The notes beneath the pieces were generated by a model, which saw only the letters and a list, made by a program, of their open reading frames with translations, was not told where the DNA came from and searched no databases. From positions 1-38,270 of the IMG/VR virus record IMGVR_UViG_3300023180_000158: a stretch of 38,270 nucleotides of DNA; one strand, written 5' to 3'. Shown in pieces: positions 31,270-38,270 of the stretch. The stretch comes from a virus. The stretch's first letter is position 1, and each line of letters starts with the position of its first letter. The position numbers and the translations under genes were made by a program.

Positions 31270-33752
31270 TGGCTAGGGTACATCCGTTTCAATCAAATTT
31301 TACAGCAGGTGAACTAACCCCCAAGTTAGCAGGTCAGATTGACTTTAAAAAATATGCTAATGGCCTAGAAACACTTGAGAACATGACTGTATTCCCACAA
31401 GGGGGTGCAGCGCGTAGATATGGCACTAAATACGTTGGCCCAGTAAAAGATCACACAGCAACAATACGTTTGATTCCATTTGAATTTAACGTTGAGCAAA
31501 GTTACATATTAGAGTTTGGTGACCAATATATCCGTTTCTACAAAGACAACGGTATTATTACTGAAAACGATAAAACAATTACAGCCATTACACAGGCTAA
31601 TCCTGCAGTAGTTACATCAGCAAGTCACGGATACAGCAACGGTGATGAAGTTATTATCACTGAAGTTGTTGGTATGACTGAGATCAATGGCAAACGATAC
31701 AAAGTAGCATCAGCATCTACAAATACTTTTGCATTGCAAGACCTTGATGGTAACAATATTGACAGCAGCGCATATACGGCATACACATCAGGTGGTGTTG
31801 GAAACAAAATATATGAAATCTCTACTAGCATTACTGAAAGCATGCTTTATGAGATTCAGTACACGCAATCAGCGGACATCATGTACATCGTGCATGAAAC
31901 GCTGCCGCCGCAAAAACTAACCCGTACAGGGCATACATCATGGACAATTGGTGATGAAACGTTTGAAGGCGGCCCTTTTTTAGACGATAACACTTCAAGT
32001 TTTACATTTACTTCATCTGCTACAGGCGTAGGCACAGGACGTACTTTAACGGCTTCTGGCGCATTTCCTGATGTTGGCACTCTAACAGGCTTCCATACAG
32101 ACGATATTGGACGTTTGGTAAAGATGAAAGATGGTTGGGGCGTAATTACAGGATATACGTCAAATACCCAAGTTACATGGGAAATTAAAAAAGATATAGG
32201 CTCTGCTGCCGCTACAACAGAATGGGCATTAGGCGCATGGTCAGAACACACAGGTTACCCGCGTACAGTATCATTTTATGAGCAGCGTTTAGTATTCGCA
32301 GGCTCAACATATTTTCCCCAAACAATCTGGGCATCCCAATCAGGGCTGTACACAGACTTTGATGCAGGCGCGGGTGACGCTGCAGATGCGTTTATTTACA
32401 CAATTGCAGCAAACAAAGTTAACGTAATTCGTTGGTTAGCACCTGCCCGTGACCTTGTTGTAGGCACTGCAGGCGGTGAATTTAAGGTAGGTAGACCTAC
32501 TGGTGAACCACTAAAGCCAGATAATGTGACAATTACGCAACAGACTACATACGGTGGATGGACTACAGAACCTATCCAAATCGGTAACGTAGTTTTATTC
32601 GTACAAAAAGAACGTAAGAAAATTCGTGAGTTTGCGTATCAATTTGAAGATGATGCGTATGCTGCGCCAGATATGTGTCTATTAGCGGAACATATTACAG
32701 GTACAGGGATTACAGACGTTACATACGCTCAAGAACCTGAAAGTATTTATTGGGCAGTGCGTGATGATGGTGTTCTATTAGGAATGACTTATAAACGTGA
32801 AGAAGACGTTGTAGCATGGCATCGTCATATCCTTGGCGGTTATATTAGTCACGAAATTGACACTGCTACAGATTTGACAGATTACGGCAGTGATAGCCTA
32901 CAAAATGGTTATTTCACAATAACAGCACATGGGTACACAACAGGTGACCCAATTATTTACGACAACAACGGCAATGATGACATCAATGGTCTTGTTAATG
33001 GTCAAACGTATTATGTGATTGCAGTAGATGCAGACACTATTGAATTAGCAAGAACTTATAAACAAGCCGTAGATCGTACCGTACATCAGATTGGTACAGG
33101 GTCAGGCACACACATTATTAAAAACCATGCCAAAGTAAAATCAGTTGCTTCAATTCCAGTTGGTGATACAACTGAAGTATGGGTTGTTGTTGAGCGTACT
33201 ATCAATGGTGAAAAAGTACAGTATGTCGAATACTTAGACCCATTACTTAACATGGATTCTACGTTGAACGGATTAGTAAATGGCACATCTGGAACACTAA
33301 CAAACTTAGACCATTTGGAAGGTGAAAGTGTACAGGTGCTAGTAGGTGATGCAGTGTATCCAAATCAGACGGTAACTAACGGTGAAATTACCGTAACATT
33401 ACCATCTACTTCAGGGTATCAAAATGTTGAGATAGGTTTAGGATATACCAGTAAAATGGTTACTATGCGTGTTGAAGCAGGAGCATCAGCGGGGTCTGCA
33501 CAAAACAGACCTAAACGATGGAATGAAGTGGCAGTTAGATTGTACGAAACTGTCGGTGTAACAATAAACGGTGACCAAGTACCTTTTAGATCATCGTCTA
33601 CACCAGTAGGGCAAAACATACCTGCCTTTACAGGTGATAAACGTGTAACTAATTTAGGTTGGAACAGGGAAGGTCAGATAACGGTTGAACAAACTCAGCC
33701 GCTACCAATGACTGTTCTTGGTATAACAGGAACGTTGGTGACCAGTGATTAA
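31269..33752 (+). CDS. Tail tubular protein B (T7 gp12-like nozzle)
   Basis: 827 residues, close to T7 gp12 in size. Opening FQSNFTAGELTPKLAGQIDF and NMTVFPQGGAARRYGTKYVG are the family signature. Two inserted repeats of an FCCH-like beta domain are seen: residues ~97-177 (ASHGYSNGDEVIITEVVGMT) and ~547-597 (TAHGYTTGDPIIYDNNGN), possibly surface decorations. It forms the tail nozzle that carries the fibres. Confidence 0.94.
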   Translation: MARVHPFQSNFTAGELTPKLAGQIDFKKYANGLETLENMTVFPQGGAARRYGTKYVGPVKDHTATIRLIPFEFNVEQSYILEFGDQYIRFYKDNGIITENDKTITAITQANPAVVTSASHGYSNGDEVIITEVVGMTEINGKRYKVASASTNTFALQDLDGNNIDSSAYTAYTSGGVGNKIYEISTSITESMLYEIQYTQSADIMYIVHETLPPQKLTRTGHTSWTIGDETFEGGPFLDDNTSSFTFTSSATGVGTGRTLTASGAFPDVGTLTGFHTDDIGRLVKMKDGWGVITGYTSNTQVTWEIKKDIGSAAATTEWALGAWSEHTGYPRTVSFYEQRLVFAGSTYFPQTIWASQSGLYTDFDAGAGDAADAFIYTIAANKVNVIRWLAPARDLVVGTAGGEFKVGRPTGEPLKPDNVTITQQTTYGGWTTEPIQIGNVVLFVQKERKKIREFAYQFEDDAYAAPDMCLLAEHITGTGITDVTYAQEPESIYWAVRDDGVLLGMTYKREEDVVAWHRHILGGYISHEIDTATDLTDYGSDSLQNGYFTITAHGYTTGDPIIYDNNGNDDINGLVNGQTYYVIAVDADTIELARTYKQAVDRTVHQIGTGSGTHIIKNHAKVKSVASIPVGDTTEVWVVVERTINGEKVQYVEYLDPLLNMDSTLNGLVNGTSGTLTNLDHLEGESVQVLVGDAVYPNQTVTNGEITVTLPSTSGYQNVEIGLGYTSKMVTMRVEAGASAGSAQNRPKRWNEVAVRLYETVGVTINGDQVPFRSSSTPVGQNIPAFTGDKRVTNLGWNREGQITVEQTQPLPMTVLGITGTLVTSD

Positions 33753-33766
33753 AGGAGGATACTGAT

Positions 33767-34213
33767 ATGGCATGGTGGGTTATACCTGCAATGGTTGCTT
33801 CTACAGCAGTCACCGTTATGGGTATCCAACAACAGAAGAAGAATCTCAGAGCCAATGACGCTTGGCGTAAATATGAGAATGAACTTAACTTCAATTACGA
33901 AAAACAAAAACGTTTAACTGAAGAAAAGAAACGTTTAAGTTTGGCGCGTGCTACATCAGGTGCATCAGGCGCACAGATGTTTACGGGCAGTAGTTTGCTT
34001 GTAGCACAGGCAGACATAGAAGAATTTGAAACAGATATGTGGTATTTGGAAAAAGGTCTATGGACTAAAACACAGGCACAAGATGCAGAACTAGCAGGTG
34101 AAATAGCCAATGCTAATTTTGCTATTGGTCAGTCATTGTTTAGTACCGCAGCCTCAGTAGGAACATATCAACAAAATCAAAAGTTACTGAACAGTAAAGG
34201 GGTGGTCACATAA
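33767..34213 (+). CDS. Internal virion protein, T7 gp14-like
   Basis: 148 residues. An N-terminal hydrophobic segment (WWVIPAMVASTAVTVMG), then a Lys/Glu helical stretch and LARATSGASGAQMFTGSSLL, ending in a helix with AELAGEIANANFAIGQ. The hydrophobic start plus helical body and its order before the gp15- and gp16-like proteins match gp14, which inserts into the host outer membrane on ejection. AAAGGAGG precedes ATG. Confidence 0.87.
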   Translation: MAWWVIPAMVASTAVTVMGIQQQKKNLRANDAWRKYENELNFNYEKQKRLTEEKKRLSLARATSGASGAQMFTGSSLLVAQADIEEFETDMWYLEKGLWTKTQAQDAELAGEIANANFAIGQSLFSTAASVGTYQQNQKLLNSKGVVT

Positions 34214-36081
34214 TGAAAATACCTCGTTATACAAGTAACTTAGGTTCAGCACCAATTCAAAGCGGTAGATCGCTAACTACAGGTGTTGGCAGCGCACAAG
34301 GCATGGCTAACTTGGGTAAAACCATGTTGGATTCTATTACGCAATTTGCGGCTGCTAAACAAGAAATTGAACTGAAACTGCGTGACCAAGAGATTACTAA
34401 TCTTAAAACATTGGCTGAAGGCGATAGTCTTATGGCGGCTAATGACTTTAATTTTGGTTTAGAGCAACGTAAAGACTACAACAATTTTCAACCTGACTAT
34501 GATGGTATGTGGAACAAACATACTGCTAAAGTCAAAAAAGATAGGTTTACTGATAAAAAAGGTAATTTTGACCAATATGCTTGGGAACAATACGAACCGT
34601 TCCATAACAAAGCATACATGCAGGGTAAAGTTGCTGTACAAGGAAATATATCTAAAGCGCGTAATGCTCAGTCTGTAACGGCTTACAATACTAATTATGA
34701 CGCTACAACGAAATCTATTGAAACATCGACATCTGTAGCACAAGTAACAGGTAACTGGCAGGAATGGGAAAACGGCACATTTGCTAAATATTCTGGTCTT
34801 GCAACATTTGACCAAGGAACATTGGCTACTGGCTATGATGAACTATTAGCCAAAAGTAACAATCAGATGATGTTATTGCAGTCTGGTGAAAATGGTAAAA
34901 CACCTATTTACAAAAACCCACAAGGCGTAACAGCAACAGATTGGTCAAAAGTAGCAGAACGTGCTGCAGACCCAACTGTCAAAATGTATGACGTACAGGG
35001 CAATGAACTTACTGTAGATGACCCTGCGCGTGCTGATTTTATTAAAAATGCACAGCAAAAGTCTGCTGAACAAGATACGTTTGATACTAACCAAATTGCT
35101 GTAAATGACAGAAATACATCAGACAGTTTTAATGCTAGGTTAGGTAAGGTCTACACTGGCGTACCTGATGCTACATTTATGGAAGATGTAAACAAATCAA
35201 ATCTATCAGGTGACCAGAAGAAAAAACTTAACGCAGATTATCTAGCGGCTATTAAAGCACTTAAAGACAAAACTAAATATTGGGATACTGCAGAAGGTCA
35301 GCAAACAGACGCTATTGTAACTGCAATGGTGTTAAGTGGTGCTATTGATACTGAAGAAGAAAAATCAGTTGTTTTGAAATTAGTTGCTGAAGGTAAGATA
35401 AAGCCTACAAGGGGCGATACGCTTGTTGGAACAATTGAGAAGCAACAAAAAGATGCTAATGCACACAAAGTATCAATGTACAAAAATGCTATAAAAGTAG
35501 TGCTAAAAGAAGCAGGCGCAGACCCTAATTTAATGGATGCAATACAAGGTCAAAATCTTGACGCTCAAAACGTAGACAGTGTACTTGCATCAATCTTTGG
35601 TAGTGGCGTAGATGCTACTGCATACACTGCTGTCAATAATTTGACACGATTGATTGCTGAAGGTGAGAAAAAAGGCATATCTATGTCAGATATGTTGCTG
35701 AACACTAAAAGCCCTCATTACATCATCAATGACATTGTTCAGGTGTACAAAGATCAAGTTAAGACTGACAAGATCAGAAACTATGAAGCCAAAGCAAAAG
35801 CCTTTATCAGTGCAGATGAAGACACTAAAAAGTTTGGCGATTACAGAATTGACCCTGTGGGTTGGGCAAATTACCAAACATCGGTACAAACAACCAATAC
35901 ACAGAATCAAGTACCCCCTAGAGGTGATAATGAAAGCATCAATGATTATCTTTTGAGATTACAGGCTTGGAATAAAAAACAAGCACAATCTAAGACAGGC
36001 TTGCCATCATTTATGCAAAGTGATGTAGTAGGCGGTACTAGCACTCAAAATATGATCGTTTTACCTACAGGGAATGAATAA
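34213..36081 (+). CDS. Internal virion protein, T7 gp15-like
   Basis: 622 residues, mostly charged helices (ITQFAAAKQEIELKLRDQEI, KKKLNADYLAAIKALKDK), few cysteines, Asn/Asp-rich. No domain recognised. Assigned as gp15-like from its place between gp14-like and gp16-like genes and one-base TAATG overlaps with both. It would form part of the ejected periplasmic tunnel. Confidence 0.83.
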   Translation: MKIPRYTSNLGSAPIQSGRSLTTGVGSAQGMANLGKTMLDSITQFAAAKQEIELKLRDQEITNLKTLAEGDSLMAANDFNFGLEQRKDYNNFQPDYDGMWNKHTAKVKKDRFTDKKGNFDQYAWEQYEPFHNKAYMQGKVAVQGNISKARNAQSVTAYNTNYDATTKSIETSTSVAQVTGNWQEWENGTFAKYSGLATFDQGTLATGYDELLAKSNNQMMLLQSGENGKTPIYKNPQGVTATDWSKVAERAADPTVKMYDVQGNELTVDDPARADFIKNAQQKSAEQDTFDTNQIAVNDRNTSDSFNARLGKVYTGVPDATFMEDVNKSNLSGDQKKKLNADYLAAIKALKDKTKYWDTAEGQQTDAIVTAMVLSGAIDTEEEKSVVLKLVAEGKIKPTRGDTLVGTIEKQQKDANAHKVSMYKNAIKVVLKEAGADPNLMDAIQGQNLDAQNVDSVLASIFGSGVDATAYTAVNNLTRLIAEGEKKGISMSDMLLNTKSPHYIINDIVQVYKDQVKTDKIRNYEAKAKAFISADEDTKKFGDYRIDPVGWANYQTSVQTTNTQNQVPPRGDNESINDYLLRLQAWNKKQAQSKTGLPSFMQSDVVGGTSTQNMIVLPTGNE

Positions 36082-38270
36082 TGGCAATAGGGATTACAGC
36101 ATCACAACTTAAAGCAGCAGGCTTTGATGATGAATCTATCCTAGGTCATATTGATGAGCAAAGACCCCTACTAAAACAAGCAGGGTTTTCTGACAATCAA
36201 ATTGATAAATTCTACGGTATTGAACGTACTACTGTTGCGCCATTGACTGATGGTGACGTTCATCCGCTGCATCAATCAGTAAATACTGAAGGCGAATCAC
36301 TTAACGCAGGTCAAGATGTAAGTAAGACTTGGGCAGAAAAGCAGGCTGAAAAGAACCCAAGTAGTGCAAATGCAAGTAATAAAGTTAACAATTCATCTAT
36401 TACGGATGAAAACAAGCCAATCAAAGAAGGTGACAGTGTTAACTTTAGTGCAAATAAAGCCATTACATCAACAGATCAAATCATAAACAACAAATCTAGT
36501 TTAGTGCCGTTTCAGAACGTACCTACACCAGATTACAACACGCAGTTATTTCAAACGATTGCTGAACAACAAGCAGCAAAAGAAAAAACTGAAGCCGAAA
36601 TGAAGGAAAAAGGTCTGATTTACTATGACCAATTATCCGATAGCGAAAGAAAAATTTATAACAGAAATCGTAAAAAACCTGTGCGTGATGGTCAACAGAT
36701 GGGTGTCATCTACAGACCAACAGAAGATGCAAAGATACCTATTCTAAATACTACGGTAACTACTGGGCCTAGCAGTATGCTAGTGCTTAATTCCATCAAA
36801 AACGCACAAAGCCTAGAAGATGATGATGTAGGCACACTGAACGAATTTGTATCATTTATTGCCAGTATTGAATCAGGCAACCGTAATATCTATAACGAAG
36901 CAGGCACAAAAGGCGGTGTATTCCAACTGTCTAATGAAGAAATGCCTAGTTTGCTTAATTATTACGGTAATGTGGCAAAAGCAAGTAATCCAGATTGGAA
37001 GATGCCAAAATGGATGGAACTGGCTTATACGCATAAAGACCCTACAAAACTATCACTAGATGCCCAACGTGCATTGGCGTTGATTAAAATATCAATGAAC
37101 CCTGAAGCACAGGCATATATCTTGAAAGGTGCTAGGGGTGATAAAGATGCACTGACTGCGCTGTACACAGATTACTATAACCCTGCGCCTAAAACAGAAT
37201 TTGTTGTAGATCAAAAAAAATTGGCTGCATGGGAAGCAAAAAACGAAGATTTCCTAAAACGTTCTGATAATCAAACAGCAATTGCCAAGTCTTTGTTAGA
37301 TCAAATTGACAACAATATAGGCGATGTAGAAAAAGCAAAAGAATCACTTGCTTATCAAGAAGAATTGTTAAAAGGCTTAAAGAAAGAAAATGAGGCTTTA
37401 GAGGCTGAGTACAAAGAAATAACAGGTGCAAATTTTGTGCCTCAAAAGGGGCGTGATGAAACTATATTCAAAGAACGTGTAAATTCATTTATGGGTTCGT
37501 GGAATACTTTGAATTATGAGTATTCTTTACCAGAACTTGCTACATGGTCTTCATCAAACCTAAGACCAGAAGATGATGATTGGTGGATTACCAAATACAT
37601 CAAGGATTCAAGCGTAGGTAAGAAGTTTATTAAATACACTGGTGGTGCGGGTGATCGAAACGTATTTGGCGCAGGTTACCAACTATCTACACTAGGTCTT
37701 ATTGAGGCATACCACACTGCAGTAACAGTAGACGATATAGACCCACAACAAGCCTATGAACAAATCTTTATGCACCAAGCACAGAATTTCCCACAAGAAA
37801 TAGTGCAAAGTGCCGTTACGCTAGTAAATGACCTACCTGTTATGGGCCTAGGTTTTGTTGGTGGATTAGGTATTGGTGCGGGAACAACAGCCGCCACTGG
37901 TGGTGCTGCAGCCCCCGCGACTCCCTTTATAGCAATGGGAACAGCGTTTGGTCTACCAGAAACTATCCGTGATGTTTACATGCGTGCCATGATGAATGGT
38001 GAAGTCAACGATTTTGATGAATTGCTTGATGAAATCATGCGTGTGCAGACACTAAAAACATTTGGTAAATACACAACTGTAGGTGCTGCAACATACGGTA
38101 CAGGTAAATACATTAAAGGATTAGGCGGTGGACGTAAGACACAGATAGCAGGTGAAGTTGCCACAATGGTGACACTTTCTTCAGTGTTAGAAGGTCAAGT
38201 ACCAACGCGTAAAGATTTTGCACATGCTGCAGTATTGATCTTTGGTATCCACTACGCAGGTAGCGGTATC
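36081..38270 (+). CDS. Giant internal virion protein, N-terminal part with transglycosylase-like domain
   Basis: 730 codons open to the window end; continues at 147 after the circle overlap to give ~2391 residues (T7 gp16 has 1318). Residues 1-45 (LKAAGFDDESILGHIDEQ) are a small repeat-like segment seen in phage internal proteins. Residues ~255-370 resemble a lytic transglycosylase: FVSFIASIESG (putative catalytic E264), KGGVFQLS, YYNPAP. A coiled coil follows (~397-450), then a Gly/Ala-rich hydrophobic region (~578-627) that could insert in a membrane. The domain should open peptidoglycan for DNA entry, as in T7 gp16. Start overlaps the upstream stop by one base. Confidence 0.88.
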   Translation, partial: MAIGITASQLKAAGFDDESILGHIDEQRPLLKQAGFSDNQIDKFYGIERTTVAPLTDGDVHPLHQSVNTEGESLNAGQDVSKTWAEKQAEKNPSSANASNKVNNSSITDENKPIKEGDSVNFSANKAITSTDQIINNKSSLVPFQNVPTPDYNTQLFQTIAEQQAAKEKTEAEMKEKGLIYYDQLSDSERKIYNRNRKKPVRDGQQMGVIYRPTEDAKIPILNTTVTTGPSSMLVLNSIKNAQSLEDDDVGTLNEFVSFIASIESGNRNIYNEAGTKGGVFQLSNEEMPSLLNYYGNVAKASNPDWKMPKWMELAYTHKDPTKLSLDAQRALALIKISMNPEAQAYILKGARGDKDALTALYTDYYNPAPKTEFVVDQKKLAAWEAKNEDFLKRSDNQTAIAKSLLDQIDNNIGDVEKAKESLAYQEELLKGLKKENEALEAEYKEITGANFVPQKGRDETIFKERVNSFMGSWNTLNYEYSLPELATWSSSNLRPEDDDWWITKYIKDSSVGKKFIKYTGGAGDRNVFGAGYQLSTLGLIEAYHTAVTVDDIDPQQAYEQIFMHQAQNFPQEIVQSAVTLVNDLPVMGLGFVGGLGIGAGTTAATGGAAAPATPFIAMGTAFGLPETIRDVYMRAMMNGEVNDFDELLDEIMRVQTLKTFGKYTTVGAATYGTGKYIKGLGGGRKTQIAGEVATMVTLSSVLEGQVPTRKDFAHAAVLIFGIHYAGSGI
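38145..38270. repeat. Terminal direct repeat, right copy
   Basis: Identical to 21-146 (126 bases, offset 38124). The preceding 20 bases differ from the left end at 7 positions while keeping the protein frame (residues GGRKTQIA here, KGRKTQIA at the left). The window ends within the codon frame of the giant internal protein. Confidence 0.95.

Noticed and set aside
21-38270. Terminal repeats as true physical phage ends (T7-like)
   Set aside because: Ends fall inside one gene in the same frame and join it without loss; the repeat is short and its outer edge diverges, which fits an assembly overlap better.

Overview
The window is an almost complete genome of a small, T7-like podovirus (short-tailed tailed phage). 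The order portal, scaffold, capsid, tail tubes A and B, three internal virion proteins, T7-type tail fibre is diagnostic. The first and last ~146 bases are the same piece of one reading frame (126 bases identical), so the 38.3 kb sequence closes into a circle of about 38.1 kb, and one giant gene is split across the two ends. Composition is moderately AT-rich. There are no tRNAs, integrase, DNA polymerase or phage RNA polymerase. Several small genes (the MAHYAK protein, the EF-hand membrane protein, a 45-residue basic protein before the head genes) belong to families I know from marine podoviruses, so a marine bacterial host is likely; a marine alphaproteobacterium is my guess, not something the sequence proves.

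Layout, read as a circle, is four transcription blocks that meet at two divergent and two convergent points. (1) Rightward late block, 22.8 kb to the end and on through 1-14.7 kb: terS, a small PD-(D/E)XK-like nuclease, terL, two small paralogues flanking a GNAT protein, portal, small head proteins, scaffold, capsid, probable cement protein, tail tubes A/B, internal virion proteins (including a 2391-residue protein with a transglycosylase-like and a zinc-peptidase domain), tail fibre, a duplicated glycine-rich fibre-tip cassette, membrane and exported proteins, holin, M15 endolysin and a tiny lipoprotein. (2) Leftward block 16.7-14.6 kb: SSB-like protein, RecB/Cas4-type exonuclease and three small genes. 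(3) Rightward block 16.8-20.7 kb: a Cro-like repressor with its own terminator, an iteron-bearing probable origin, then a DUF1376 protein, a RepB-type primase, an SF2 helicase, a 112-residue unknown and a Ref-type HNH nuclease. (4) Leftward block 22.7-20.7 kb: seven small genes chained by start/stop overlaps, most of unknown function.

The most striking regulatory signal is a 14-bp partly palindromic element, TTRAC-NNAR-GTYAA, found at the promoters of all four blocks: as a cluster between ssb and cro, at the replication promoter, at the start of the small-gene operon, and twice before the terminase-side nuclease gene. Several copies overlap recognisable -35 or -10 boxes. The simplest reading is that the lone Cro-like protein coordinates the whole genome through these sites. 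Replication would depend on phage primase, helicase, SSB and exonuclease together with host polymerase and host RecA.

Other points of interest are a folded leader RNA before the capsid gene, a stretch that encodes a membrane anchor in one frame and a signal peptide in another, a C-rich non-coding gap between the terminase genes, and an EF-hand protein in the lysis region.
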